A stretch of 64,000 bases of DNA, taken from Paramacrobiotus metropolitanus (taxonomy: Eukaryota > Tardigrada > Eutardigrada > Parachela > Macrobiotidae). Below the pieces are notes generated by a model. The model saw nothing but the letters and a program-made list of their open reading frames with translations. It made no database searches and was not told the origin of the DNA. Both the position numbers and the translations under genes were made by a program. The stretch spans positions 186,001-250,000 of the forward strand of contig NW_026570335.1 in the NCBI RefSeq assembly GCF_019649055.1. Direction: 5' to 3'. Below, piece by piece: positions 1 to 11,900 of this stretch (positions within the stretch are counted from its first letter, which is position 1; each line of letters begins with the position of its first letter).

Positions 1-3000
1 CTGTTTGTAAGACCACTTGTTTACTAAGCGAGTAAAATCTCGAAAGATTGAACCGAGTTCTTTATATTTTTGAACCGACGGCAGTGGCAAAATGGTTTGT
101 GCAAAGATTAGTTACGTTAATATAGATTTCAGCTTATGATAACAGACAGAACTGTTTGTAAGACCACTTGTTTACTAAGCGAGTAAAATCTCGAAAGATT
201 GAACCGAGTTCTTTATATTTTTGAATCGACGGCAGTGGCAAAATTGTTTGTGCAAAGATTAGTTACGTTAATATAGATTTCAGCTTATGATAACAGACAG
301 AACTGTTTGTAAGCTCGTCACGGTATGCACCGTGAGGTTGCTAATAGTGTGAATCTTTTGTAGCTGCCTCGAGCACCGTGGAACTACACCAAACAGTCGT
401 ATGGATGATAACGGTGTAGCAAAAAATCGGAATACGTTCATACATGGAATTAGAAAAACGAATTGTTTTGCACGTCAACGGTAATTATCGTGAGATCGCA
501 AACAGTTTGAACCGCTTTTAACTACCTAGAGCAACGTAGAATTGCACCGAACAATCATACGGAAGAGGATGGTATAGCACAAAACCGGATTTTGTTCAAA
601 CATGTGATTGCGAAAAAGAATTGTTCAGTGGCGCCAACGGATGTATATCGCTTGCTTGCAAATGATGTGTCCTGTTCGGGGCCAGCCAGGCCAGCACGCA
701 ACAGCTCCATTTTTGATGATGGAATGTTCTGGTACTGACCAGCTAATATCCATGGAAATATATAACCGCTATTGTATGATATATATTCAAGCCCGCTTAT
801 CTACGGTTGGAGATTGACTTGCTTTATTTGTTACTTAAATTAAGCCAAATAAATTTTCAGTCATTTCATTCGATTTAATTTTCGGCCTTTTCACCAGATT
901 TTTAAAGGCTATAGTCAGGTTTTTTCAAAAAATGACTTTTTTAAAAGTTGTTCAGATGACCACTATTTTACTGAGCGAGTAAAATCTCGAAAGTTTGAAC
1001 CAAGTTCTTTATATTTTTGAATTGACGGCAGTGGCAAAATTGTTTGTGCAAAGATTAATTACGTTAATATAGATTTCAGCTTATGATAACAGACAGAACT
1101 GTTTGTAAGACCACTTGTTTACTAAGCGAGTAAAATCTCGAAAGATTGAACCGAGTTCTTCATATTTTGAATCGACGGCAGTGGCAAAATGGTTTGTGCA
1201 AAGATTAGTTACGTTAATATAGATTTCAGCTTATGATAACAGACAGAACTGTTTGTAAGCTCGTCACGGTATGCACTGTGAGGTTGCTAATAGTGTGAAT
1301 CTTTTGTAGCTGCCTCGAGCAACGTGGAACTACACCAAACGGTCGTATGGATGATAACGGTGTAGCAAAAAATCGGAATACGTTCATACATGGAATTAGA
1401 AAAACGAATTGTTTTGCACGTCAACGGTAATTATCGTGAGATCGCAAACAGTTTGAACCGCTTTTAACTACCTAGAGCAACGTAGAATTGCACCGAACAA
1501 TCATACGGAAGAGGATGGTATAGCACAAAACCGGATTTTGTTCAAACATGTGATTGCGAAAAAGAATTGTTCAGTGGCGCCAACGGATGTATATCGCTTG
1601 CTTGCAAATGATGTGTCCTGTTCGGGGCCAGCCAGGCCAGCACGCAACAGCTCCATTTTTGATGATGGAATGTTCTGGTACTGACCAGCTAATATCCATG
1701 GAAATATATAACCGCTATTGTATGATATCATATTCAAGTCCGCTTATCTACGGTTGTAGATTGACTTGCTTTATTTTGTTACTTAAATTAAGCCAAATAA
1801 ATTTTCAGTCATTTCATTCGATTTAATTTTTCGGCCTTTTCACCAGATTTTTAAAGGCTATAGTCAGGTTTTTTTCAAAAAATGACTTTTTAAAAGTTGT
1901 TCAGATGACCACTATTTTACTGAGCGAGTAAAATCTCGAAAGATTGAACCGAGTTCTTTATATTTTTGAATCGACGGCAGTGGCAAAATTGTTTGTGCAA
2001 AGATTAGTTACGTTAATATAGATTTCAGCTTATGATAACAGACAGAACTGTTTGTAAGCTCGTCACGGTATGCACTGTGAGGTTGCTAATAGTGTGAATC
2101 TTTTGTAGCTGCCTCGAGCAACGTGGAACTACACCAAACGGTCGTATGGATGATAACGGTGTAGCAAAAAATCGGAATACGTTCATACATGGAATTAGAA
2201 AAACGAATTGTTTTGCACGTCAACGGTAATTATCGTGAGATCGCAAACAGTTTGAACCGCTTTTAACTACCTAGAGCAACGTAGAATTGCACCGAACAAT
2301 CATACGGAAGAGGATGGTATAGCACAAAACCGGATTTTGTTCAAACATGTGATTGCGAAAAGAATTGTTCAGTGGCGCCAACGGATGTATATCGCTTGCT
2401 TGCAAATGATGTGTCCTGTTCGGGGCCAGCCAGGCCAGCACGCAACAGCTCCATTTTGATGATGGAATGTTCTGGTACTGACCAGCTAATATCCATGGAA
2501 ATATATAACCGCTATTGTATGATATCATATTCAAGTCCGCTTATCTACGGTTGTAGATTGACTTGCTTTATTTTGTTACTTAAATTAAGCCAAATAAATT
2601 TTCAGTCATTTCATTCGATTTAATTTTTCGGCCTTTTCACCAGATTTTTAAAGGCTATAGTCAGGTTTTTTCCAAAAAAAAATGACTTTTTTAAAAGTTG
2701 TTCAGATGACCACTATTTTACTGAGCGAGTAAAATCTCGAAAGTTCGAACCGAGTTCTTTATATTTTTGAATTGACGGCAGTGGCAAAATTGTTTGTGCA
2801 AAGATTAATTACGTTAATATAGATTTCAGCTTATGATAACAGACAGAACTGTTTGTAAGACCACTTGTTTACTAAGCGAGTAAAATCTCGAAAGATTGAA
2901 CCGAGTTCTTTATATTTTTGAATCGACGGCAGTGGCAAAATGGTTTGTGCAAAGATTAGTTACGTTAATATAGATTTCAGCTTATGATAACAGACAGAAC

Positions 3001-4294
3001 TGTTTGTAAGCTCGTCACAGTATGCACTGTGAGGTTGCTAATAGTGTGAATCTTTTGTAGCTGCCTCGAGCAACGTGGAATTACACCAAACGGTCGTATG
3101 GGTGATAAGGGGGTAGCAAAAAATCGGAATACGTTCATACATGGGATTAGAAGGACGAAATTTTTTGCACGTCAACGGTAATTATCGTGAGATCGTAAAC
3201 AGTTTGAACCGCTTTTAACAACCTAGAGCAACGTAGAATTGCATCGAATAATCGTATGGAAGAGGATGGTATAGCACAAAACCGGATTTTGTTCAAACAT
3301 GTGATTGCGAAAAAGAATTGTTCAGTGGCGCCAACGGATGTATATCGCGTGCTTGCAAATGATGTGTCCTGTATGGGGCCAGCCAGGCCAGCAAGCAACA
3401 GCTCCATTTTTGATGATGGAATGTTCTCGAACTGACAAGCTAATATCCATGGAAATATATGACCGTTATTGTATGATATCATATTCAAGCCCGCTTATCT
3501 ACGGTCGGTGATTGAATTGCTTGCTTTTGTTACTTAAATTAAGCCAAATAAATTTTCAGTCATTTCATTCGATTCAATTTTTCGGCCTTTTCACCAGATT
3601 TTTAAAGGCAATAGTCAGGTTTTTTTCAAAAAAAAGTGACTTTTTTTAGAAGTTGTTCAGATGACCACTATTTTACTGAGAGAGTAAAAGCTCGAAAGAT
3701 TGAACCGAGTTCTTTATATTTTTGAATCAACGGCAGTGGCAAAATTGTTTGTCCAAAGATTAGTTACGTTAATATAGATTTCAGCTTATGATAACAGACA
3801 GAACTGTTTGTAAGCCAGTCACGGTATGTACCGTGAGGTTGCTAATAGTGTGAATCTTTTGTAGCTGCCTCGAGCAACGTGGAACTACACCAAACGGTCG
3901 TATGGGTGATAAGGGGGTAGCAAAAAATCGGAATACGTTCATACATGGGATTAGAAGGACGAAATTTTTTGCACGTCAACGGTAATTATCGTGAGATCGT
4001 AAACAGTTTGAACCGCTTTTAACAACCTAGAGCAACGTAGAATTGCATCGAATAATCGTATGGAAGAGGATGGTATAGCACAAAACCGTATTTTGTTCAA
4101 ACATGTGATTGCGAAAAAGAATTGTTCAGTGGCGCCAACGGATGTATATCGCGTGCTTGCAAATGATGTGTCCTGTTTGGGGCCAGCCAGGCCAGCACGC
4201 AACAGCTCCATTTTTGATGATGGAATGTTCTCGAACTGACAAGCTAATATCCATGGAAATATATGACCGTTATTGTATGATATCATATTCAAGC
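1..4294. repeat. Higher-order satellite array
   Basis: The same block recurs with spacing 946, 799, 952 and 804 bp, measured at the GTCACGGTATGCA or equivalent site (about 314, 1260, 2059, 3011, 3815). The long and short spacings differ by one extra 150-bp subunit; this subunit is doubled at 1-304, about 949-1250 and 2697-3000. Inside each block, homologous sites at 317, 474 and 633 show an underlying monomer of about 155-160 bp, so the array consists of diverged monomers in higher-order units. The copies at 3011 and 3815 share private variants. The array ends abruptly near 4294 and runs off the left edge. Short ORFs in it repeat with the unit and are not genes. Confidence 0.95.
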
Positions 4295-4437
4295 CCGGTT
4301 TTCACGACAGGTACGATTATAATGTAAGCTGCCTGATTTCCCAATTTCTCGAATAATGTACAAACAATCACTGCAGTGTGCTAAGTGTAATGTTACGCTT
4401 TCCGTAATCGTAGCGGTCGTCGACCTCGGCATGCACC

Positions 4438-4869
4438 GTGCCATACGATGGCCGCCAAAACGAAGTCTTCCAGGCGGAAAAAACGTCCGGTGATCCTACC
4501 TTTTTCTTTGTACCCATGGGCACTTTACTGTCCAAATCAACGAAAGTGATGTACGATCAAAGCATCGACTCATTCTACCTTGAGCTAACGGTTAAAATGT
4601 GGGATAAAGATTATGCCGAACAAATAAAAGCTTATATTAGGAAAGAGACAGCTCTTCCACTGCCATTCAAGTGGAATATTCCTTTGGGAGTCAACATGCT
4701 CAAACACCCTGGGAGCCGATTACCAGTCTTCCGCAAACATTGGTCTTTCGCATCCGCTGCGCAACGAGTGCTGGCTGGAACGAAGCGCAACCTGTACTAC
4801 AGAACGGAACTGATACCACCTTCACGGCGCGTTTGCATTTTGCTTATCGATAAGAAATATTCAAAGTAA
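4438..4869 (+). pseudogene. Coding-like remnant, unknown protein
   Basis: A 143-codon open frame starts right after the satellite. Its first two thirds read like a folded domain (hydrophobic/polar alternation, Trp, Tyr and Pro). From about 4671 an overlapping frame reads equally protein-like up to about 4853, which suggests a frameshifted gene remnant or a badly placed exon border. I do not recognise the family. It could also be a chance ORF. Confidence 0.25.
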
Positions 4870-5145
4870 ATAATTCGCACATTCCAGTGCCCTATTTTTG
4901 CTTTTTACATCGACCCAGAGTTCCATGATTTTTTTCAAAATTAAAAATGAATTTTAAAATTTTTGAAATTCATTTTAAAATTTGAAAAACATGCTAGAAC
5001 AGTGGATTGGTGTAAAAACGATCTTCATGGCCATGTGCACTTACGTGCGAAATTCGAGAGAGATTGGTTCGTAATGAGACTTTTGGTACGCCTGAATGCA
5101 TTTAAACTTTTTGGAATTTTCTAAGAGTCATAACACTCGAACCGG
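4870..5145. other. Intergenic, AT-rich
   Basis: Contains an imperfect local repeat of an ATTTTAAAATTTT-like string around 4944-4985. I see no gene. Confidence 0.5.
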
Positions 5146-5391
5146 ATGTTGCGCGCACAAACGGTTTTCACGCCTGTGTGTGCAAATCATCTGCCTACAG
5201 AATGTCATAAAACAAAAGAAAAAAGGGTTTGGCAGTGCGCGAAAGTGAAATATTTCCTGCATGTACACGATTTTGGTACCATGTACCGGGCCACTACCCT
5301 TAACCCGTTGACGGGCATTGGTGTCTGGAAACGACAAGGTGTTATGAATTTTTTCCCCAGCGATCGGCTACAGTTATTCGCTATCCCTTAA
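5146..5391 (+). pseudogene. Gene-fragment candidate with shared GGGCATTGG core
   Basis: An 81-codon frame ends in a segment (about 5303-5340) that matches, at nucleotide and peptide level, segments at about 5651-5690 (minus strand) and 11349-11375. The common core is GGGCATTGG, then GT, then A-ACGACA. Three copies of one short exon-like piece suggest decayed members of a gene or repeat family. The correct frame is uncertain and I do not recognise the product. Confidence 0.25.
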
Positions 5392-5593
5392 TGTAATAAG
5401 CAACAAGGGACTTTAAAGCAGCGTTAAAAACATAATCTGAACTAGTGTCTCAAGTCAATTAAGAAAAACGGGTGCGCAAAAATCACTAATTTCAAACTTT
5501 TTAAGCTGTCGTAGGTCGTGCTAATTAACTAATTAGCGAATGAACAAATAAACCGAAGATAAATCAACAAGCTGCAATTGATAGCTCTTTATT

Positions 5594-5860
5594 CAAAAAT
5601 ATTTAATATGGGTTCTTCAAGTTGAACCGTAGACGACCACAGTCCGTCAAAAACTTGTGTCGTCTGCCAACGCCAATGCCCATGAAGGGTTTCGAATACA
5701 TGGGCGGGTGCGATTTCGACAGCTGTTTTTTATTATGTAAGTGGATCAAGTTACCGCCGGTTTGGATGCAAAACATGCGCCACGCAGTTCCGGTTGTCGC
5801 AAGCTGGCATAAAACGCTTTTTTGACTAACACCCTGGGCGGTTGGCAACAAAGCAAACAT
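5594..5860 (-). pseudogene. Terminal-exon-like fragment with poly(A) signal
   Basis: A minus-strand frame holds the second copy of the GGGCATTGG core. It ends at a TAA near 5609, and an AATAAA lies within about 20 bp downstream, as in a last exon. A second frame stays open through the same core. A possible small intron (GTAACTTG to AACAG, minus strand, about 5719-5750) precedes it. The family is unknown, and the annotation rests on similarity to 5303-5340 plus the poly(A) signal. Confidence 0.25.
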
Positions 5861-6819
5861 TGCTTTAAAAGTTACGAGTACTTAACATTTCCGAATAACA
5901 AAATGTTCAAGGACACACTGTTAAGTGGCTGCGCAACACTACACTCTGCCGCGTTTCTACCTACGATTCTGATGTATAGCTTGTGCAAGCAAGCGATTGC
6001 GCCGCGAGGCTTTAAAAAAATGCAAATTCTGGGTTTTGATAAGCTTGAGCGATCGCAAATTACAGCGATTGCGAACTGTTATGAGCACATTGCGACATTG
6101 GCGATTTCGACCTTTGCGGCCGGCAGCCTGTGCAGTGGCGCGTTTAAAGGAGGCTCCCGGGACCAAAACCCCCCCCCCCCGTAAACTACAGATTCGGGTA
6201 CTTCAAAATGCACAAGAGTTTGCCCTTTGCCCTTTGAAAATTTTAACACATATATTTCCCGTTTTCCAACATACTCCGCCTTTGGTAAACCTTTCGTGGT
6301 AGCTACAAAACTTGAGAATTCACTGTAAATCGTGTCAGCAGAAGCACTGTGCTTTGAGGGACATAGGAAAGTGCATAAATGTAGCACTTAACCGATGAAA
6401 GGTGACAGCAGCTGCCGGTGAGTACGGTATCAAGATGCCTGCCATGGACGTTACATAGTAGGATCAGTAGTAGGCACACCGTCCATTACTCTACAGGTTA
6501 ATTTTTCCATCCGCGCTAATTTTAGCTCTACTCAAATGAAGCTCCGCCTCGAAATCGTGACGTTTACAGCTAAACTGCTTGAGCCAAGACGATAACTCAG
6601 CGAGTTACCGTATCGAGTTCGCTCGTGAATTTCTACCTGTGGGCATTGGAAATTTTAAACTGCATCAGATTGCTTAATCAATGCAGCATCAGATTTCCAC
6701 CGTCAACTTGCACTTAGCAGTTGCTGTGCCTGCGCGTTACTGCTGAAAAGTTTCAAAAATTTATTTTCAAATTTTAAGTTTTTACGAGTTCGCTGATGAT
6801 TTATTCGTGATTTGTTGTC
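5861..6819. other. Intergenic before the Harbinger-type gene
   Basis: No convincing gene. There is a run of about 12 C at 6169-6180. The string AATTTTAGCTCTACTC near 6519 resembles AATTTTAGCTCCACTC near 9959 in the same orientation, so these two sites bracket the SANT gene and transposase as direct rather than inverted repeats. I could not define element termini. Confidence 0.4.
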
Positions 6820-7841
6820 ATGGAATCAGTTATACCGTGCACGCAGTCCTTTGAAGATGGCTTTTCTTCCCAGCCAACGGTAGTGCAAGTCGAAATCGCA
6901 AAGCACAGAACCCAGACAAGACATCGATGGACATCTGCAGAAGACATCAGGCTGCTGCGCCAGTATTTATGCACAGTAAAGGACCACACAGGAAAGGCTG
7001 ACGAACTGTGGCTCAAGATGCACCAGCGTCTTATCGAGTTCGAGCCGCTGAAGGATATATCTCAGCGTGCAGTGCGAGAACGAAGCCTCAAACTAATTGC
7101 AGAATTTCGGAAATCAAACAGGCTCAACGAGTGGCGCACTGGAGATCCGGGAACCTTCAAAGAGCAAGAACAACTGCTGTGCGAAATTCTCGAATTCGAG
7201 GCCGACGCTGCTAAACGCGCATCTACGCAAAAGCCGCAGACGAAGGAGATGGAAAAGCAGGCGCGTAAAGACATGAAGTTTCAGGTGGCAGCAAAACACA
7301 GCATGAAGAAGCGAAAGCGCTTGTTGGAGGCTCCTGAACCAAACTCCGACGAACCGATTGGTAAGAGATAACATATGTTTATTGCAACGTTTTCGAGATC
7401 ATTTTATGATAAATCATAATATTTAATATATTTTTTATTTATTCCTGTTTGGTATGTTCTATCACAGCTGTCGAAATCGATTTTTTTGTCGTTTAAAAAT
7501 ATGTAGATAAATAATGTCATTGTTTTCTAGATGAATTTGATGCCCGTGTGAACGGATACGGTCCCTTCGCCCCGGACGACGATACTGGAAACAGTGGTCG
7601 ACTCCCCAAGCGTGAACGGATGAGCTGGAACGGAATGGTGCAGAATTTTTTGTCGGACTCGAAATCGATGCGAGACAAAGAATTGCAGTTAAAAGAATCA
7701 GCGTTAGAACTGGAGAAAAAGAGAGAAGAACGACTGGCCGCAGAGCAGACTATGAAACTCGAAATTCGAAAAGGAAAACTAGAAGTTGAAAACAAGAAGG
7801 AAGATAAACGCTCTGAGGAGTTATCTCATTACGGTGGTTAA
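6820..7841 (+). CDS. Myb/SANT-like DNA-binding protein of a Harbinger-type transposon
   Basis: Two exons: 6820-7360 and 7531-7841, with intron 7361-7530 (GTAAGAG donor, TTGTTTTCTAG acceptor). The splice joins the frames exactly, giving 283 codons. Residues about 30-125 form a Myb/SANT-like trihelix: Arg-Trp-Thr, an acidic pair, then helices with Trp. The C-terminal third is a charged coiled coil (Lys/Glu/Leu-rich, about residues 220-270). Harbinger/PIF transposons encode exactly such a protein beside a DDE transposase, and in that family it helps deliver the transposase to the ends of the element. A convergent transposase lies 250 bp downstream. The frame is intact, so it could still be expressed, or be an exapted host gene. 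Confidence 0.75.
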
Positions 7842-8090
7842 TACTAAAGTCAGAGATTAGACCGTAGTTTTCCTTTATTTTTTTAATAGTTTTTCTTGAC
7901 TTTGTATCTGGGTATTTGGTATTTACGAAAAAATTACTGCGAATTATTTTCCCAAGCTAACCTTTGTGATTCAGCATTTTTGAAATAGGCTCGCGGAGAT
8001 TTTAATTTACTTATTCACAGGATGTCACCGAAATATTCGATATTAATTTATTGCTAATTAACAAAGGTAATTCCACAGAAGACAGACAAA

Positions 8091-9824
8091 CTAATCTCTA
8101 ATATTATTTAGGTAAACTTCCAGTGTCGGAGGCGCTAGACAAAAATAATCAGCGACTTTTCCCCCATACCCCAAACAAACACGACAATTCAGAAGTAAAG
8201 TTCCAACTGTGTAAAGCAGTCTAACTGGCTGCACAAATATTTTAAGATTTTTCCGGAAATCGAGGAAAGCAAACTGTTGGACTACTTCTCCAAATCCCCA
8301 TTCAACTGCGATGCGATATGCTGACATGGCTTCGTTAAAATCGAACTCGATCTGGGTTGTTGCTGGCTTAAACGGACCCTCGAGATACGCTGAAATCGGA
8401 TAAGCAGGGTCTCCATAGAGGCAAAAAATTTTCCCCATTTGCTCCATTTTTGTTTCCAGCGCACGTAATAGGCCACTGTCCGCTAATATGCCTGAATCGT
8501 GTCTACGTCCAACCCAAGGGCCATCAAGATTTATCACAATGCCGTTAGGGGCCATGATGCTCTGAAATTTGATGCCATGAAGACGATAGTGGCCACTGTA
8601 TACTGTTCTGTGATCCTCACCAGGACGACAAGTTGGGCGGAATGTACCGTCTATGAAGCCCCAGACGTCATCCAGAGGACATCCTTTTCTGTACACGGCA
8701 GCCGCGAATTCGTCCATATCTGCTCGTGCAAGCCAACAAAGGTCCAGTGTGGTTAAAAGATGACCGAACTGCGCGTTGATAAATTCACACATTCACGTAA
8801 ATATCATCGATAATTCAGGTTTCGATCTCCCAAAAATGTGCTTGATGTCAGTGTAGCGATTAGGGTACGAAGCAAGTGTCCCTTAAATTAATAGACGCGT
8901 TTTGCCTTACCATAAATTGACAACCTAGACCGCAATGTGCGAACCTGTCAGCCACCATGGGCTGGCAGCGTATAATACAAACGGTTGACTGCATTGCTGC
9001 CATTGACTTAACGTTAAAGTAAGTTGGCACTCACACTTGCAAAAACCTCAACCGAACCCACAAACTTACGTTCCAAATGGTGGAAAAAAAATCAGGGAAT
9101 TTTTTGATACCTAGCAAGTAAGTTTTCATGGCAAGCAAGGAAAGTTATGAACGTTTGTGATTCCTCGTAGACATAGCATAAGGTTCGTGCGAAGAGCCGT
9201 TGAAGAGGATCGTATGCTATGTCTACGAGAAACCATAAACGTTCATAACTTTCTTTGCTTGCCATGAAAACTTACTTGCTAGGTACCAAAAAATTCCCAA
9301 ATTTTTCCTCCATCATTTGGACTGTTAGTTTGTAGTTGTGATTGAAGTTAAGATGAGTAAATGTCGATTCAGTTAACGTCGAAGTCAATGGGAGCAATGC
9401 AGTCACCATTTGTGTTACACGCTGCCAACCCATGGTGGCTGCCAGGTTCGCACAGTGCAGTCAAGGTTGTCAATTTATGGTAAGGCAAAACGCGTCTATT
9501 AATTTAAGGGACACTTGCCTCTTACGCAAGTCGTCGCAGCAAAACACACAAGGCTTCCATACCATCATAACGGGATCCGTTTTCGAGGCGGATTATTTCG
9601 GGGACCTGCAATGCCTGAAATAGTCGTTCTAAATGCTCCCTTCGAAATCGAAACCATTCATAAACATCTGTGTCAGAGAGCTGGTCCAAGTTTAGAAGAA
9701 CCCGAAGCGGTCCTCCCACATTGCAGATGCATAAAAACTCAGCTTTCTGCTGATCAGACAGAATGTTTGATACCAAAACCAAAGAAACAGTTTTTTGTCC
9801 ATGATGCAGGGTATAAAAATTCAA
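8091..9824 (-). pseudogene. PIF/Harbinger DDE transposase, interrupted
   Basis: Minus strand. The N-terminal part (9824-9525) contains the FRFRREHLERLF helix region and ends in a Leu-Leu-Arg-Arg-Leu-Ala segment. The C-terminal part (about 8867-8091) contains the DDE_Tnp_4 signatures: an IDGT catalytic start, a Gly-His-Tyr-Arg segment, GPWVGRRHDS, and YGDPAYP with the second Asp, then the helix carrying the terminal acid (EWGFG). A foldback MITE (8868-9522) splits the gene at a TA. Removing it with one TA restores the frame across an Ala-Tyr-Pro junction. One in-frame TGA remains just upstream of the Met at 8792 and may be a C-to-T change at CGA. The gene is therefore dead by insertion and probably also by nonsense mutation. 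Confidence 0.85.
8868..9522. mobile_element. Foldback MITE inserted at TA (Tc1/mariner-type target)
   Basis: Two imperfect inverted arms of about 300 bp fold back on each other. The outer ends are CGAAGCAAGTG (left) and AGAGGCAAGTG (right, reverse complement), flanked by TA at 8866-8867 and 9523-9524. The centre holds a short inverted pair around TAGACATAGCATA. There is no coding capacity. The insertion lies inside the Harbinger transposase, so it postdates that gene. Confidence 0.85.
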
Positions 9825-10926
9825 TTAACAAATAAGAACTTCTTTTCGAAATCGATATTAACAATTTTGATTAGTGATTCACATGTTCCGTATCACAAGC
9901 AAAACGCGCAATGCGCGTAGCGCTGTGTAAAAACTTAACAAGTTTGCACTTAGCGCCAATTTTAGCTCCACTCGTATTAAGCGTTCAGCCATGCGTTCAG
10001 CTAATGGAAAAACTTATTCTGTGTACTATTTCTTCTCTTGTGCTTTAGTCGTATACAATCACTACTGTTAGGGATTTGTAGCTAATTTATTTTATCGTTT
10101 CCAACAGTGGCCAAAAAAGAAGCCAAAAAATTACTAGTTTTGGTTGAATTTCTATTCTTGCAGTAAACCCGAGTGCCAGCTTCGCGCTCGGCGCGGAAGT
10201 GCATTGCTTTTTACCGTACCCGTACAGTACATAAATAATAATTATGTAAAATGAACTTGAAGTCCCTGCTCGCAATATAACCGATGAACATCTCATATTC
10301 CACATTACACGTAAGTGTGCAAATTTTACAGTAACTATCTGTAATTCAATGATAAATGAAGCTCCAAGTAGTGCTCGTGCAAGAATCGTAATACCTTTAG
10401 TATTTTTTATAGAATTTCTAGTAAATCACGCACCAAAAACGTGCGTCGGCTTCGTGCTTCGCGCGAAAGTTCACATTTTCTATAAACGTTTTACTCGTAC
10501 ATGCCTTACTTCTTGCCCTTCAGCTTTCGCTAGAAGAAAATTTGAATTACTGTATTTCTGATATTTTTTATAGAATTTCTAGCGACTTTCGCAGCAAAAT
10601 AGCTCGTTGGCTTCGCGCGAAAAATGTCAACCGATTTAAATTTGAACCGTTAAACCGGCCCGCCTAAGCTCGCCTAAGGTCTGCAATGAGATAAATTCCG
10701 AACTTAAACTATCTTTCCTAACGGGATTTTTTTAATCCAAATACATTTTAAAAGGCAGAAACAGATACAAATCGCTTAACGTTATAAGAATATTTTATAA
10801 AGGGTTCGCCGGCCCACCCGTGAAAAAAGTTCTAGACGCGCCACTGAGCCTGTGCATTCCCGGCCGGCAATGCATTCGAAAAAGGGCTGGCGTGTGTGAT
10901 TTGGCGCCGATCACCACTGCAGCTGA
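9825..10926. other. Intergenic with a weak 160-bp repeat
   Basis: The string TATTTTTTATAGAATTTCTAG occurs near 10401 and again near 10562, each followed by a GGCTTCG...CGCGAAA segment; a third, weaker relative lies near 10170. No gene is supported. Confidence 0.4.
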
Positions 10927-11100
10927 ACCATCCACGCAGCTTTTCCGATTCTGGCAACTGCGGGCCTGCGGCCGCACCCAAAAAAGTGCATGCGCGGACC
11001 ATGCAAGAAATGCAAAGGCCGCTTGACGTGCCAGACGTGCAGCAATTGCAATGATGAAATGTTTGAAGAGCGTTACGCAAAGTGCCATATGGGAGCGTAA
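10927..11100 (+). CDS. CXXC-like zinc-finger terminal exon candidate
   Basis: The open frame after a TGA at 10924 ends in TAA at 11098-11100. Its last 40 residues are Cys-rich with spacing C-x4-C-x2-C-x5-C-x2-C-x2-C, followed by Asn-Asp-Glu and a final Cys (first Cys codon 10987). This resembles the CXXC zinc finger that binds unmethylated CpG DNA in metazoan chromatin proteins, although the KFGG loop is not conserved. Candidate 3' splice sites (CTGCAG, CACGCAG) lie just upstream. It may be a true last exon, a gene fragment, or part of a transposon; no upstream exon was found. Confidence 0.3.
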   Translation, partial: TIHAAFPILATAGLRPHPKKCMRGPCKKCKGRLTCQTCSNCNDEMFEERYAKCHMGA

Positions 11101-11882
11101 TGAAAGTTTTAAGAAAGAATATTGCTAGCTTCGCTTGTTTCTGTGTTTTTTAACATGTAGTAGTAATCAAAATTCATAAAAACGCGTTTAGGTAATTTTT
11201 AATGTTTTGCTGACCAGTGGTCAATATCCTGACCACTGCTATACCCCTGTTTTAAAGTACTTTTTCTGTGCTTTTTAATGAAGTTATTGCTTTTACGTAA
11301 TTTTTGTTCGCCTAGTTATTACAACATTAATAATTTTTATGCTGTAGACCGTCCATGGGCATTGGCGTTGCCAAACGACATAGTCACCACTGCTGACCTA
11401 TGGTCAGCACAAGCTCACAAGAGATTTCCTTTCTTATTGAATTTTTTCATCGAGATCCTGATTTTCAACAGGAAACTCTTACTCCTTCGGCTACCGCCCG
11501 CTGGAGGGTTAAGACAACGGCCTAATATACTCTTTTCGAAACTATCGCAAGCCCAGATGCAATTGCACGTCTTACAAACGGAATTCTATTTACAGGTTTG
11601 ATCCAATTACGATATTCATTGACATTGCGTTGAACTATTCATTTTTATTAATAATCTTTGCACAGTTCAGGTATAAAGGAGAGTTACATTGCGTTTATCT
11701 GTACAGCATCGTAGTGCAAAGGCTTCTACAGATTTAGTGTCCAGTCTATGATGATTAATGCATGGAATTTAAATTCTCAAACATAGCACGAAGCCATCGT
11801 TCAATACTATCGTTCCTAATTTCAAATTTTTTCCCTCAGTCAAAACAGAAATAGAAACCCAGCGCAGCCGAATTAATTAATT

Positions 11883-11900
11883 CGGCTGATTAATCAGCCG
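11883..11900. repeat. Perfect palindrome
   Basis: CGGCTGATTAATCAGCCG is an exact 18-bp palindrome in a TTAATTAA-rich context. It has no associated gene. Confidence 0.6.

Noticed and set aside
608-4327. Series of similar 60-113 codon ORFs on both strands
   Set aside because: They recur with the satellite period, overlap on opposite strands and have no domain; they are by-products of the repeat.
6500-9990. Terminal inverted repeats of the Harbinger element
   Set aside because: Similar strings near 6519 and 9959 are in direct, not inverted, orientation; no TIR with a 3-bp duplication could be confirmed by eye.
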